Shown here: positions 1 to 9,543 of the stretch, piece after piece | How the letters are laid out: each line of letters opens with the position of its first letter | How positions within the stretch are numbered: the first letter of the stretch is position 1 | NCBI RefSeq assembly: GCF_021491915.1 | Contig: NZ_CP090836.1 | Location: 719,001 to 783,000 of the forward strand | DNA: 64,000 bases | From: Paracoccus everestensis | GTDB taxonomy: Bacteria > Pseudomonadota > Alphaproteobacteria > Rhodobacterales > Rhodobacteraceae | Direction of reading: 5' to 3' | The notes under the pieces: generated by a model | Database searches by the model: none | Told to the model about the DNA's origin: nothing | The model's input: the letters and a program-made list of their open reading frames with translations, nothing else | Made by a program: the position numbers and the translations under genes

Positions 1-248
1 ACCAGTTGCCGCCAGATATTCTGGATCAGCGCGGGATCCAGTCCGCGCGATGCGGCATGGCGGCCTGCATTTGCGACAACTTCCTCGACCCGGTCGTCGA
101 TGCGGGCGGGAAGGCCGATCCGTTCCTTGATCCGGGCCGCCTGAGCGATCAGGGCGTGGCGCCGCGCCAGAAGCGTGATCAGCTGTTCGTCCACCGCGTC
201 GATATGGCTGCGCAGCGTTGCCATGTCCGAAATGTCGTCGATCTGCAT
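1..248 (-). CDS. chorismate mutase (AroQ type), cut by window edge
   Basis: The first 82 codons read as a short all-helical protein beginning MQIDDISDMATLRSHIDAVD, with a D..L..L...R pattern and an R-IK-R-G motif near residue 40. This is the signature of AroQ-class chorismate mutases, which convert chorismate to prephenate in phenylalanine and tyrosine synthesis in the cytoplasm. The ATG at 248 is chosen because GGAGG lies 5 nt upstream; an in-frame ATG at 260 would include that site in the coding region. The C-terminus lies outside the window. A stand-alone mutase of about 100 residues is expected. A second family member is encoded at 39295-39603. A salicylate-type isochorismate lyase is a less likely alternative in the same fold. 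Confidence 0.8.
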   Translation of the reverse strand, partial: MQIDDISDMATLRSHIDAVDEQLITLLARRHALIAQAARIKERIGLPARIDDRVEEVVANAGRHAASRGLDPALIQNIWRQL

Positions 249-306
249 CGGACCCTCCATTCAATGGGCAGGGGGATGCACCGGGCCGCATCGAGGTGCA
301 AGACGT

Positions 307-334
307 AAAGAAAACCCCGGCGCGTTGGCCGGGG
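307..334 (-). terminator. Rho-independent terminator of ftsH
   Basis: On the minus strand a 7-bp stem GCCCCGG-type arm (328-334 with 315-321) is followed by TTTTCTTT. It lies about 10 nt after the ftsH stop codon and before the chorismate mutase gene, so it ends the tol-pal/tilS/ftsH direction of transcription. Confidence 0.8.
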
Positions 335-343
335 CTTTGGGTG

Positions 344-2233
344 TCATGCGGGGGCGGGATCGCCGCCCGGAGCAGGCTTGCCCGCCTTGGGGATCGCCGT
401 GACCGAAGGGATCAGGCTGCTGGGCGTGTCGTCGTCGCCGCCAAGCGGTTCGCCCCGCAGGATCTTGCCGATCTCCTCGCCCGTCAGGGTTTCATATTCC
501 AGAAGGCCCTGGGCCATGCGTTCGAATTCGGCCTCTTTCTCGACCAGGATGCGATAGGCTTCCTGATAGGCTTCCTCAATCAGGTCGCGGACCTCCTGTT
601 CGATCAGCTCCTTGGTCGCCGCCGAAATCGAGAAGCCCCCGGTCGAGCCGTTATAGCCCTCGTGCGCCTCGGCATAATCGATATTGCCGACCTTGTCGGA
701 CATACCCCACCGCATCACCATGGCACGGGCCAACTGGCTGGCCTGCTGGATGTCTCCGGCGGGGCCGTTCGACACGCCTTCCTCGCCATACTTGATGATC
801 TCGGCGGCCTTGCCGGCCATGGTCATGGTCAGCTTCTGCTTGGCCTCGTCCTTGTGGAAGTTCAGGCGGTCCATTTCGGGCAGGGACACCACCATCCCCA
901 AGGCGCCGCCGCGCGGGATGATCGTCGCCTTGTAGACCGGGTCGCACTTGGGCAGCGACAGGCCGACCACGGCGTGACCGGCCTCGTGATAGGCGGTCTT
1001 TTCCTTCTGCTCGGGCGTCAGGACCATGCTGCGGCGTTCGACGCCCAGCATTACCTTGTCCTTGGCATTCTCGAAATCTTCCATGCTGACAAAGCGGCGC
1101 CCGATACGGGCGGCCGTCAAGGCAGCCTCGTTCACCAAGTTCATCAGGTCGGCACCCGAAAAGCCAGGCGTGCCGCGCGCGATGATTCGCAGGTCCACGT
1201 CGGGGCCGACGGGCACCTTGCGGGCATGGACCGACAGGATCTTCTCGCGGCCCTTGATGTCGGGGTTGGGTACGTGGATCTGGCGGTCGAACCGGCCGGG
1301 ACGCAGCAGGGCCGGGTCCAGCACGTCGCGGCGGTTGGTCGCGGCGACGATGATGATGCCTTCGTTCGCCTCAAACCCGTCCATTTCGACCAGCAACTGG
1401 TTCAGCGTCTGTTCGCGTTCGTCGTTGCCGCCGCCGATCCCCACGCCGCGCGCGCGGCCAACCGCGTCGATCTCGTCGATGAAGACAATGCAGGGGGCGG
1501 ATTTCTTGGCCTGCTCGAACATATCGCGGACGCGGGACGCACCGACGCCCACGAACATTTCCACGAAATCGGACCCCGAGATGGTGAAGAAGGGCACACC
1601 AGCCTCGCCCGCGATGGCGCGGGCCAGCAGCGTTTTACCCGTGCCCGGAGGGCCGACCAGCAGCGCGCCTTTCGGGATCTTGCCGCCCAGGCGGCTGAAT
1701 TTCTGCGGATTGCGAAGGAATTCGACGATTTCCTCCAGTTCTTCCTTGGCCTCGTCGATGCCCGCCACGTCGTCAAAGGTGACGCGGCCATGCTTTTCGG
1801 TCAGCAGCTTGGCGCGCGACTTGCCAAAGCCCATCGCGCCGCCTTTGCCGCCGCCCTGCATCCGGTTCATGAAGAAGATCCAGACCCCGATCAGCAGGAT
1901 AAAGGGCAGCCAGACGCCCAGCAGCGACATGAAGCCCGATTGCTGCTGGGGCGTGACCTTCACATCGACGCTTTTGGCGATCAGGCGGTCGGCGATATCC
2001 TCGCCCTGGGGGCGGATGGTGGCATACTGGTTGCCATCCGTGCCGGTGACGGCCAGTTCCTCGCCATCGATGGTAACGGCGGCGATCTGGTCGTTATCGA
2101 CCCGCTGGATGAAGTCGGAATAGCTGATCTGCCGGCTGTTCATGGTCGTCGCGCCGTCGCTGAACAGATTGAACAGCGCCAGGATCATCAGAAACAGGAC
2201 GACCCAAAAGGCCAGGTTGCGTGCATTGCCCAA
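344..2233 (-). CDS. ftsH: ATP-dependent zinc metalloprotease FtsH
   Basis: FtsH is a hexameric inner-membrane AAA+ protease that degrades misfolded membrane proteins and regulators. The 629-residue protein has two membrane segments (about 8-24 and 102-122) flanking a periplasmic domain. Walker A is GPPGTGKT at 194-201, Walker B FIDEID is at 251-256, and the second region of homology [18 protein letters not shown] is at 300-317. The zinc site HEAGH is at 416-420. The tail is Gly/Pro/Asp-rich. The start is a TTG: a GGAGG sits 6 nt upstream and the sequence after it, MGNARN, is what I recall as the usual start in this family. It follows tilS with a 56-bp gap, as in many proteobacteria. Confidence 0.97.
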   Translation of the reverse strand: MGNARNLAFWVVLFLMILALFNLFSDGATTMNSRQISYSDFIQRVDNDQIAAVTIDGEELAVTGTDGNQYATIRPQGEDIADRLIAKSVDVKVTPQQQSGFMSLLGVWLPFILLIGVWIFFMNRMQGGGKGGAMGFGKSRAKLLTEKHGRVTFDDVAGIDEAKEELEEIVEFLRNPQKFSRLGGKIPKGALLVGPPGTGKTLLARAIAGEAGVPFFTISGSDFVEMFVGVGASRVRDMFEQAKKSAPCIVFIDEIDAVGRARGVGIGGGNDEREQTLNQLLVEMDGFEANEGIIIVAATNRRDVLDPALLRPGRFDRQIHVPNPDIKGREKILSVHARKVPVGPDVDLRIIARGTPGFSGADLMNLVNEAALTAARIGRRFVSMEDFENAKDKVMLGVERRSMVLTPEQKEKTAYHEAGHAVVGLSLPKCDPVYKATIIPRGGALGMVVSLPEMDRLNFHKDEAKQKLTMTMAGKAAEIIKYGEEGVSNGPAGDIQQASQLARAMVMRWGMSDKVGNIDYAEAHEGYNGSTGGFSISAATKELIEQEVRDLIEEAYQEAYRILVEKEAEFERMAQGLLEYETLTGEEIGKILRGEPLGGDDDTPSSLIPSVTAIPKAGKPAPGGDPAPA

Positions 2234-2289
2234 ATTGGACCTCCGGCGGAAAGCGGTTTGGCTTGAAAATAGGGATTATCGGCGCAGGT

Positions 2290-3525
2290 TCAATGCGCCA
2301 TGACAAGCCTGCGGAAATCTGACGCATCCCGGACCGGCCGCAGGTCATAGGGCGCCATCGGTCGGATCAGGGGTGCGGCCACCAGACGGTCGCCTTCCCA
2401 GACAGCAGGGCTGGCGGCAGCCTCGTCCCGGGCAAGGCCCGCCAGGCGCCACTTGACCCGGGCGACCTGGCCCAGGCCAAGTGCCGCGACGTGCTGCCCG
2501 GGCTTCAGGCCGCTGATCTGCCAGCGATTGTCCCAGATGCCGTCAAGGGCGTCGGGCGCGCGCAGGGCGGCAGCGGTTTCGCGAAACAAGCGGATGCGGT
2601 CGCCCGAAGGTTCGATCAGCGCACCGTCCAGCGTGACCCGGTGGCCCGTGGCAATGGCCTTCAGCGCGTGCAGCACGGTATTGCGGCGGGCCGGGTAATC
2701 GGCCCCGGTGATCCAGCGGCAGGCTGCCACGATCAGGCGGCGCCGAATTTCGGACGGGGCATCGCCATAAGCGCGGCGAGGCAGGGTCAGGCTGCCGTCC
2801 CGGGCCACGGCTTCGCGCGCCGCATGGGCCGCGTAGTGGGACAGGGCGTCCCGCGCCTCGTGGATATGATTGGCGGCACGGGCCAGGGCGGGGACATCCA
2901 GGCCCATGGCGTCGATGGCCTTGCGAATGCGAATGCGGTCGAAGTCGTCGTTGTCGTTGCTGGGATCGTCGATCCAGCCGATGTCGCGCGCGCGCAGCCA
3001 GTCGCGCAGATCCTTGCGTCCCGCCCCCAGCATCGGGCGAAGCCAGCGGATGCCGAAGCGGTCGCGCCATTCCGCCATGGAGGCAAGCCCGTCAATGCCC
3101 GATCCCCGCGCCAGCCGCATCAGCAAGGTTTCGGCCTGGTCGTCCGCCGTGTGGCCAAGCGCCACGGCAGAAAGGTTGTTGCGCTGCGCCCAGCCTGACA
3201 AAAGCCGCAGCCGGGCGTCGCGGGCATTGGCCATCAGATTGCCGGTTTCCGTGCCGCGCTGCCACAGCAGCGTGGCATGGGGCAGACCCAGAGCACGCGC
3301 GGCCCGGGAAACCTGCCGCGCCTCGGCGGCGCTTTCCGGCCGAAGACCGTGATCGACGGTGGCAACCATGATCCGGCGGCCACGCGCCCATTCGGCGACC
3401 ATGTGCATCAGGGCGACAGAATCGCCCCCCCCCGAGATCGCGATTCCCATGGCGGGCAAGTCGCCCGCCAACCGGTCCAGCGCGGCGTGAATGCAAAAGG
3501 CCGGATCGGCGGGGGGCAGGGTCAT
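2290..3525 (-). CDS. tilS: tRNA(Ile)-lysidine synthase
   Basis: TilS modifies C34 of the CAU-anticodon isoleucine tRNA to lysidine, using ATP and lysine, so that the tRNA reads AUA. The P-loop-like PP motif SGGGDS is at residues 31-36 of the 411-residue product, followed by the typical VATVDHGLR and GHTADDQAETLLMRL segments of the N-type ATP pyrophosphatase domain. The ATG at 3525 is 7 nt after the cpoB stop codon and gives a family-like N-terminus, so I prefer it to an upstream in-frame start inside cpoB. No clear ribosome binding site is visible, which suggests translational coupling to cpoB. Confidence 0.93.
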   Translation of the reverse strand: MTLPPADPAFCIHAALDRLAGDLPAMGIAISGGGDSVALMHMVAEWARGRRIMVATVDHGLRPESAAEARQVSRAARALGLPHATLLWQRGTETGNLMANARDARLRLLSGWAQRNNLSAVALGHTADDQAETLLMRLARGSGIDGLASMAEWRDRFGIRWLRPMLGAGRKDLRDWLRARDIGWIDDPSNDNDDFDRIRIRKAIDAMGLDVPALARAANHIHEARDALSHYAAHAAREAVARDGSLTLPRRAYGDAPSEIRRRLIVAACRWITGADYPARRNTVLHALKAIATGHRVTLDGALIEPSGDRIRLFRETAAALRAPDALDGIWDNRWQISGLKPGQHVAALGLGQVARVKWRLAGLARDEAAASPAVWEGDRLVAAPLIRPMAPYDLRPVRDASDFRRLVMAH

Positions 3526-3532
3526 GGCCGCG

Positions 3533-4414
3533 CTATTGGTATTCGGCCAAATCGCCCCCGGGATCGGCGGCATCGGCGGCCGGCAGGGCGCCCAAGTCGT
3601 TGCTGCCGCAAGCAAGCCGGCTCAGCCGAGTCTCGGCCTCGGTCGCAAAGGGGGATTCGGGAAAGCGGGCAGGGATCTCGGCCAGATACAGGCAGGCCGC
3701 AGTTGCATCCCCGTTGCCCTCGATCATCCGGGCGATGCCCAACAGGCTTTCGGCGGCGCGCGGGCCATCGGGATCGGCTGCAAAGCCTTCCAGCCAGGCG
3801 GCCGCGGCGCCTTGGGTGTCGCCTGCGCTGTCCAGGGCCGCGCCTCGCAGGAACAGCGCCTCGGCGGTCAGGGTGCCGCCGGCATGGGTCTGGGCAACCG
3901 CGCCGAACATATCGGCGGCCCGGCGGAAATCGCCGCTGGCCATGACCTGGCGGGCGGCATCGAAATCGGCCTGTTCGCCCACGGATGCGGGCTTGCCGCT
4001 TTGGGGGGGCGTTTGCGGCGCGGTCGGCCCACCCGTCACGCGCCCGGGCTGCGGCGTGGTCAGGGCGGACAAGTCGCAGGTTTCGTCCATCTCGCACAGG
4101 CGGAATTCGAGGTCGGCGATGCGGCGCTGGCTATCGGCCGTGATGCGGTCGATGCGGTTTCCCAACTGCTCGGTCCGGTCTGTCAGCCGCGCCAGGCGCT
4201 GTTCCATCGCGTTCATGCGGTCGATGGCGGCATCCCCGCCTGCCGCCTGAAAGCCCTCTGCCCCCGATGCGACCAGTTCGGACCGCAGCGATTGCAACTG
4301 GCCGCGAACCTCGGTCAGTTCGGCCCGCAGATCGGCCAGCGTCGGCTCCTCGGCAAAGGCAGGCCAGGCCACCGTCACGGCCAGGGCGGCTGCGGCGATG
4401 GCGCGGATGATCAC
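3533..4414 (-). CDS. cpoB: Tol-Pal associated periplasmic protein CpoB (YbgF)
   Basis: This periplasmic protein coordinates the Tol-Pal machine with peptidoglycan synthesis during constriction. The product (293 residues) begins with a signal peptide ending in AWPAFA. A predicted trimerising coiled coil follows (LADLRAELTEVRGQLQSLRS region), then a Pro/Gly/Thr linker and a C-terminal TPR-like half rich in alanine. The GTG at 4414 overlaps the pal stop codon (GTGA), and no ATG gives a proper signal peptide, so GTG is the start. It is the last member of the tol-pal group before tilS. Confidence 0.9.
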   Translation of the reverse strand: MIIRAIAAAALAVTVAWPAFAEEPTLADLRAELTEVRGQLQSLRSELVASGAEGFQAAGGDAAIDRMNAMEQRLARLTDRTEQLGNRIDRITADSQRRIADLEFRLCEMDETCDLSALTTPQPGRVTGGPTAPQTPPQSGKPASVGEQADFDAARQVMASGDFRRAADMFGAVAQTHAGGTLTAEALFLRGAALDSAGDTQGAAAAWLEGFAADPDGPRAAESLLGIARMIEGNGDATAACLYLAEIPARFPESPFATEAETRLSRLACGSNDLGALPAADAADPGGDLAEYQ

Positions 4415-4947
4415 GATCCGGCCCCCGTGGCGCTGACCACAGTCACGGCGCGGCGGTTGTTGGCATAGCAGGCCTCGTCCGAGCAGACCTCTCGGGGGCG
4501 TTCCTTGCCAAAGCTCAGCGTGCGCAACCGGTCCGAGGCCACTCCCTGCGCGATCAGGTATTCCTGGACCGAACTGGCCCGGCGCGCGCCAAGGGCCAGG
4601 TTGTATTCGCGGGTGCCGGTTTCCTCGGCATGGCCCTGGACCACGGCAGTGAAATTCGTGTGGCGGTTCAGCCACTCGGCCTGGCGGGCCAGGATGCCGC
4701 GCGCCTCGGCCGTCAGGGCGGTCTGGTTCGCCGCGAACAGCACCGTATTGCCGACGGTGGTGTTGAAATACTGCGCCGTCGCCTCGGCCCCCAGGGTGCC
4801 GCCGGCCAGATCGCCCTGATACAGCGCGCCCCCGTCGGCGCTGGCATAGGGGTCCATCACGGTCTGCGTGACCGGCGGCGCGGGCTGCGCGCAGGCGGCA
4901 AGGGACAGCAGCAGAACAACGGCAGCGGGCTTTTTCCAGGCGATCAT
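4411..4947 (-). CDS. pal: peptidoglycan-associated lipoprotein Pal
   Basis: Pal anchors the outer membrane to peptidoglycan and is the outer partner of TolA and TolB. The 178-residue product has a lipoprotein signal with lipobox LAAC (Cys at 19). A C-terminal OmpA-like domain follows; it contains VVQGHAEETGTREYNLALGA and the RAV end typical of diaminopimelate-binding OmpA/Pal modules. The start at 4947 has GGAAGGA about 8 nt upstream. The gene lies 25 bp after tolB and overlaps cpoB by 4 bp. Confidence 0.96.
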   Translation of the reverse strand: MIAWKKPAAVVLLLSLAACAQPAPPVTQTVMDPYASADGGALYQGDLAGGTLGAEATAQYFNTTVGNTVLFAANQTALTAEARGILARQAEWLNRHTNFTAVVQGHAEETGTREYNLALGARRASSVQEYLIAQGVASDRLRTLSFGKERPREVCSDEACYANNRRAVTVVSATGAGS

Positions 4948-4972
4948 CGGGCTATCCTTCCGGCGCGGTGCT

Positions 4973-6289
4973 TCAAGGCATCAACGGACCCCAAGAGGGA
5001 TCCGAGGCGGCAAAGTCAAGGCTCAGCGGTCGCATATTGCGCCCGGTGATGTCTACCGAATGCAGCTTGGGCTGGCCGTTCCCGCCCGGCGCGACCCGCG
5101 TGAACATCACGACGCGGCCATTGGGCGCCCAGGTCGGGGACTCGTCAAGGAAAGATCCGGTCAAGGTCTTTTCGCCCGACCCATCTGTCCGCATCGTGGC
5201 GATGTGAAACTGGTTGCCGACCTGCTTGGTGAATGCGATCAGGTCGCCCTTGGGCGACCAGGCGGGCGATCCGTAACGCCCGTCGCCAAAGCTGATCCGT
5301 GTCGGCTCGCCCCCGTTCACGCCCACGACATACAGCTGCGGATTGCCCGAGCGGTCGGATTCGAACACGATCCGCTGCCCGTCGGGGCTGAAGCTGGGGG
5401 CAGTGTCGATGGCGGGCGACTGCACCAGCGCCCGTTGCGCGCCCGATGCCGCATCCATCAGCCAGATGTCGGTATTGCCGCCCTGTTCGCGGGAATAAGC
5501 GATCCAGCGTCCATCCGGGCTGAACCGGGGCGAGAACGCCATGCTGTTTGCGTCCTGCGTCAGCGCGCGGGACGCAACCGTCGCCACCTCCATCACGCGG
5601 ATTTGCGGAAAGCCGCTGTCAAAGCTGGTGTAAACCAGCCGCCGCCCGTCGCGCGAAAATTGCGGCGCCAGCACCAGGGACGAACTGTCGGTCATCCACA
5701 GAATGTTCTGGCCGTCGTAATCCATCACCCCGATGCGCTTGATCCGCGCGTCCTTGGGACCGGTTTCCTGCACAAAGGCCACGCGGCTGTCGAAATAGGG
5801 CTGTTCCCCGGTCAGCCGGGCATAGATCTGGTCGGCGATCTTGTGCGCGGCGCGGCGCCAATCGCCCGCACGGGCGTCGAACTGCATCCCGTCGCCCTGC
5901 GCCTGGCCTGCATAAACGTCGAACAGTCGGAACTTGACGCTGATCGCATCGCCCGCCTGCGTCACCTCGGCCGCGACAAGCGCCTGAGCGTTGACCGCGC
6001 GCCAGTCCTCGTAGGCGATCGCCTCGCCAAAGCTGCCAGGGCGGGCGACCTGCGCATCGCGCGGGATTTCCCGGAACAGGCCCGTGCCGGTCAGGTCGGC
6101 CGCCACCACGTCGCGGATACGCCCCGCCACCTCGGCATCGCCGTGAAAGGCAGGGATGGCGATCGCCATCGGTTCGGTCACGCCGTCGGTGATCTCGATC
6201 TTCAAGGGCCCGTCTTGAGCCAGGGCGGGCAGGGCGGTCGATGCGGCGGCAAGGGCCATCGACAGAGTCAGGGTCAGCGTCCGAAGCAT
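4973..6289 (-). CDS. tolB: Tol-Pal system beta-propeller protein TolB
   Basis: TolB is the periplasmic propeller that switches between Pal and TolA. The 438-residue product has a Sec signal ending in ALPALAQ, an N-terminal domain, and repeated FSPDG/W-type blades (AFSPRFSPDGRWIAYS, SFSPDGQRIVFESDRSG, AWSPKGDLIAFT). Two adjacent ATGs exist at 6292 and 6289. The second is 5 nt after a GAGG and is chosen, but the difference is one residue. It is transcribed after tolA with a 41-bp gap and before pal. Confidence 0.96.
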   Translation of the reverse strand: MLRTLTLTLSMALAAASTALPALAQDGPLKIEITDGVTEPMAIAIPAFHGDAEVAGRIRDVVAADLTGTGLFREIPRDAQVARPGSFGEAIAYEDWRAVNAQALVAAEVTQAGDAISVKFRLFDVYAGQAQGDGMQFDARAGDWRRAAHKIADQIYARLTGEQPYFDSRVAFVQETGPKDARIKRIGVMDYDGQNILWMTDSSSLVLAPQFSRDGRRLVYTSFDSGFPQIRVMEVATVASRALTQDANSMAFSPRFSPDGRWIAYSREQGGNTDIWLMDAASGAQRALVQSPAIDTAPSFSPDGQRIVFESDRSGNPQLYVVGVNGGEPTRISFGDGRYGSPAWSPKGDLIAFTKQVGNQFHIATMRTDGSGEKTLTGSFLDESPTWAPNGRVVMFTRVAPGGNGQPKLHSVDITGRNMRPLSLDFAASDPSWGPLMP

Positions 6290-6330
6290 CATATCCTCAT
6301 CATCCTTGCGACGGGGCCGGGAATCCGGCC

Positions 6331-8244
6331 TCAGTCAAATCCGATTCCGTCGGGGCGAAACTCGACCACGACATCGCGCCACCGGCTGTATTTGTCCAAG
6401 GGCAGCGGAAAGCCCGCGCCCCCGCACATCATAATCGCGCGCCGGGCCACTTGAAAGGCATGGTCCGCCCCGGCCTCGGATCCGCCGTGGTGACCCGCGA
6501 CCCGCAGGCTGGCCTCGATGGGGCGGCCATCGGCGGTCATGCTGAAGGCGACCGAGACGGACATCCCCGAGGCTTCGACCGACAGCGCGCCCTCGTTCCA
6601 GCATTGGCGCAGCGCGGTGCGAAAGGCGTCCCGTTCGGCCAGCGACAAGGGCTGGGCCTGGGACAGGCCGGACATATCGATGCCGTCCAGCGGCGTCGGG
6701 CGAATGGTGGACGGGGCAAGCTGCATCGGTTCGGCAAGATTGCCCTGCGTGGCATCAGCGCTGTCGCCTGCACCCGCCATCGCCCCCGCCAGGGCCGCGG
6801 CCAGGGGATCCTGCGTGGCCGAGGCGCCGGAGCCGCCGTCGATCATCTGGCTATTGCCACCCACGGCATCCCCGGTCGAGGCGGTGTCGGTCCCGTCCGC
6901 CCCGGCCGTGCCATCCTGTGCCTCGCGCAGCGCATCTTCCAGGTCCTGCTGGCGCGCGGCCTCGGCAGCGGCCTGTTCCCCGGCCTCGCGCTCGGCTGCA
7001 AGCCGGCGCTGCTCTGCTTCCCGTTCTGCTTCCCGTTCTGCGGCCTCGGCAGCGGCCCGACGTTCTTCCTCGGCCTCGCGCTCCGCTTCGGCCCGACGTT
7101 CTTCCTCGGCGGCCCGTTCCGCCTCGGCCTGGCGCTCGGCCTCGGCCCTCCGATCAGCGTCAGCCCGTCGCTCGGCTTCTGCCTGGCGTTCGGCCTCGGC
7201 CTGCCGCGCCTCCTCGGCCAGACGCTCGGCTTCCCGTTCCTCTGCCGCACGCCGTTCGGCTTGCTCTGCCTCGCGGGCCGCAGCCTCACGGCGTTCCTCG
7301 GCCTCGCGTTCGGCATTGGCCGCGCGGCGTTCTTCCTCGGCGCGGGCCTCCGCCGCGCGCTGTTCCTGCGCGTCGCGTTCAGCCTGTTCCGCAGCTTCAC
7401 GACGTTCGGCCGCCGCGCGGCGCCGAGCCTCGGCCTGCTCGGCATCGGCTTGCCTTTCCGCCTCGGCCTGCCGCTCGGCCTCCTCGGCTGCGGCCTGTTC
7501 GGCCCGCCGCGCTTCCTGGGCGGCCTCGCGTTCTGCGGTCAGGCGGCGTCCAGCGGCCTCGGCCGCGGCTTCGGCCGCAGCCTCGGCGGCACGGGCAGCC
7601 TCGGCGGCGGCCTGGCGTTCAGCCTCTTGCCGGGCCAGACGGGCGTTGCGCTGTTCGATCAATCCTTCGGGCCGCACGCGGGGCAGGGCCGACCGGTCCA
7701 AGGCCAGTTCGGATCGCGGCGCAACCGGTTGGGCGGCCTGATCGGCCGCTGGCGCATCGGGGCGGGCCGGTTGCGTATTCGTCACCGGCACATCCGGTGC
7801 AGCCGGCGTGTCAGGCGCGGCATCGTCCGACGCCTGGCTGCCGGCAAGCGCGCCAAGATCGGTGGCCACGGCCACGGGATCACGGCGGGCGAAATCGGAC
7901 AGGTCGGGCTGGTCTTCCGACCGATCGGGCAGGGCCAGATCCTGCGCGGCAGCCTCGGCATCGGGGGGGCTGGCGGCGGCGGGCGCCTGTGCGGCGTCCC
8001 CGTCAGCCACGGGCGCGGGCAGCGCGGCCACAGCCGTCGCATCGCGTCCGACCGGGCCTGCACCCCGTGACGCGGCGGCAAGCGCCTCGAACTCGGCGCC
8101 GCTCATGGTGGCCACCTCGGTCGTGCGCAGCGGGGTCGAGGGTTGGGGGCGCAAGAACACCCCGCCCAGGATCGCCCACAGGATCAAGGCGCCATGCGCC
8201 GATCCCGAAACCCACCACCCGATGCGGCCCTCGCGGTCCTCCAT
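6331..8244 (-). CDS. tolA: Tol-Pal energy-transducing protein TolA
   Basis: TolA spans the periplasm and transmits proton-motive force from TolQR to Pal. The product is 637 residues, long for the family (E. coli has about 420). It has one N-terminal membrane anchor (about residues 10-32), an acidic Ala/Pro/Asp region, and then roughly 230 residues made almost only of Ala, Glu and Arg (6.95-7.65 kb), a single long charged helix. A Gly/Asp/Thr linker and a C-terminal TolA/TonB-like domain with RTALRQCWN and VEFRPDG complete it. The start is 4 nt after the tolR stop. The helix DNA is low-complexity and may vary in length between strains. Confidence 0.93.
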   Translation of the reverse strand: MEDREGRIGWWVSGSAHGALILWAILGGVFLRPQPSTPLRTTEVATMSGAEFEALAAASRGAGPVGRDATAVAALPAPVADGDAAQAPAAASPPDAEAAAQDLALPDRSEDQPDLSDFARRDPVAVATDLGALAGSQASDDAAPDTPAAPDVPVTNTQPARPDAPAADQAAQPVAPRSELALDRSALPRVRPEGLIEQRNARLARQEAERQAAAEAARAAEAAAEAAAEAAGRRLTAEREAAQEARRAEQAAAEEAERQAEAERQADAEQAEARRRAAAERREAAEQAERDAQEQRAAEARAEEERRAANAEREAEERREAAAREAEQAERRAAEEREAERLAEEARQAEAERQAEAERRADADRRAEAERQAEAERAAEEERRAEAEREAEEERRAAAEAAEREAEREAEQRRLAAEREAGEQAAAEAARQQDLEDALREAQDGTAGADGTDTASTGDAVGGNSQMIDGGSGASATQDPLAAALAGAMAGAGDSADATQGNLAEPMQLAPSTIRPTPLDGIDMSGLSQAQPLSLAERDAFRTALRQCWNEGALSVEASGMSVSVAFSMTADGRPIEASLRVAGHHGGSEAGADHAFQVARRAIMMCGGAGFPLPLDKYSRWRDVVVEFRPDGIGFD

Positions 8245-8248
8245 CGCC

Positions 8249-8704
8249 CTATCCGTCCATCCTTGGCCCGCCGGTATCCGTCACCAGCACGATATCGGAC
8301 AGCCCCGCCGCGTTCAGCGCGCCCATCACCTGCACCACGCGGGCATAGGGGATCGCGCCATCCGCGCGCAGGAACACCCGCTGGCTTTCGCGCCCGGCCA
8401 GGATTTCGCGCAGCCGGGTGACGATCTGGTCCTGCGCCACCGGCGCATCCATCAGCATCACGTCGCCATCGGCGGGGATCGAGATGACCAGTGGCTCCTC
8501 GGGCTCCGTGGGCACGGCGGTGGCGGCGGTCTGCGGCAGGTTCAGCGGCACGCCCGCCGTCATCAGGGGCGCGGCCACCATGAAGATCACCAGCAGCACC
8601 AGCATCACGTCCACAAAGGGCGTGACGTTGATTTCCGACATCGGCGCATTGCGCCTGCGTCCCCGGCCCTTGCGGCTGACCCGCTTGACGACGGCGCCCG
8701 ACAT
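8249..8704 (-). CDS. tolR: Tol-Pal protein TolR
   Basis: TolR is an ExbD-like inner-membrane stator component that works with TolQ to use the proton gradient. The 151-residue product has one membrane segment near residues 30-50, beginning with the family motif INVTPFVDVMLVLLVIFMV, which carries the functionally important membrane aspartate. A periplasmic domain ending in DIVLVTD follows. The start lies 1 nt after the tolQ stop, so the two are translationally linked. Confidence 0.96.
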   Translation of the reverse strand: MSGAVVKRVSRKGRGRRRNAPMSEINVTPFVDVMLVLLVIFMVAAPLMTAGVPLNLPQTAATAVPTEPEEPLVISIPADGDVMLMDAPVAQDQIVTRLREILAGRESQRVFLRADGAIPYARVVQVMGALNAAGLSDIVLVTDTGGPRMDG

Positions 8705-8705
8705 C

Positions 8706-9398
8706 CTAGGCCTCGTCCATCTGGCGCGAGAGCAGGGTCGAGAATTCGTCGGCGAAGGCTTCCCAGTTCCCGGTCACGCGTTCCGCGTCGCCCGAAAGCT
8801 TGTTGTAGAAAACGACCGCCGGGATCGCGGCCAGCAGGCCCAGGGCGGTTGCCAGCAGCGCCTCGGCAATGCCGGGGGCCACGACGGCCAGACTGGTGTC
8901 TTGGGACATAGCGATGCCCTCGAACGCCGTCTTGATGCCCCAGACGGTGCCGAACAGCCCGATGAAGGGCGCGGTGGATCCAACGGTCGCGAGGAAGGAC
9001 AGGCCCCGAAACAGACGCGATTCCTCGCGCTGGATGGCCACGTTCATGGCGCGGTCGATGCGGGCCGTGCCGCCGGGGATCAGCGCGCCATCGTCGCGGT
9101 GGCTGCGCCGCCATTCGGTCATGCCCGCGGCGAAGATGCGTTCCGACGCGCCCGAGGGCCGGTCGCCAAGGCGGTCATACAGGTCGTCCAAGGGTTCGCC
9201 CGACCAAAAGCTGCGATCGAAGCGGGCGGCTTCCTTTCGGGCCTGCGCAAAGGCAAGGAATTTCTGGATGATGATTGCCCAGGCCCAGACCGACGCGACG
9301 ATCAGCAGCACCATCACCACCTGCACCGTCAGCGAGGCGCGCGCAAACAGCGCCATCAACGAGAAATCAAGGGCCTGCGCGGCCTGGATCGGTTCCAT
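8706..9398 (-). CDS. tolQ: Tol-Pal protein TolQ
   Basis: TolQ is the ExbB/MotA-type proton channel subunit of the Tol-Pal motor. Three membrane segments are visible, around residues 20-40, 130-155 and 165-190, including the conserved ATVGSTAPFIGLFGTVWGI and LLATALGLLAAIPAVVFYN blocks. I choose the ATG at 9398 (MEPIQAAQALDFS, 230 residues), with AAGG 8 nt upstream, because it resembles related TolQ N-termini. An in-frame ATG at 9425 would add nine residues and cannot be excluded. A 6-bp palindrome with a 4-nt loop lies just upstream (9435-9450) without a U tail. Confidence 0.94.
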   Translation of the reverse strand: MEPIQAAQALDFSLMALFARASLTVQVVMVLLIVASVWAWAIIIQKFLAFAQARKEAARFDRSFWSGEPLDDLYDRLGDRPSGASERIFAAGMTEWRRSHRDDGALIPGGTARIDRAMNVAIQREESRLFRGLSFLATVGSTAPFIGLFGTVWGIKTAFEGIAMSQDTSLAVVAPGIAEALLATALGLLAAIPAVVFYNKLSGDAERVTGNWEAFADEFSTLLSRQMDEA

Positions 9399-9543
9399 CT
9401 TCACTGCCTTTTCGTCGTGATCCATTGCGGACCTGACCGGCTTCCCGGTCGGTTTGCAGGCCTTCTAGCGCCTTCCTAGCAAAGGTTGCAGCCCCTTGCC
9501 GCAACACAATGCCGTCACTTTCAGACAGTGCGGCCCATACGCC

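Noticed and set aside
218..2266. Open frame of 682 codons on the plus strand opposite ftsH
   Set aside because: It is the high-GC antisense shadow of ftsH: no ribosome binding site, repetitive HQ/DR-rich composition and no family motif, while ftsH on the other strand is certain.
6950..7650. Tandem repeat or mobile insertion inside tolA
   Set aside because: The repetitive DNA follows from the Ala/Glu/Arg codons of the TolA helix and keeps the frame throughout.
9435..9450. Terminator before tolQ
   Set aside because: The GACCGG/CCGGTC hairpin has no U tail on either strand and is only 6 bp long.
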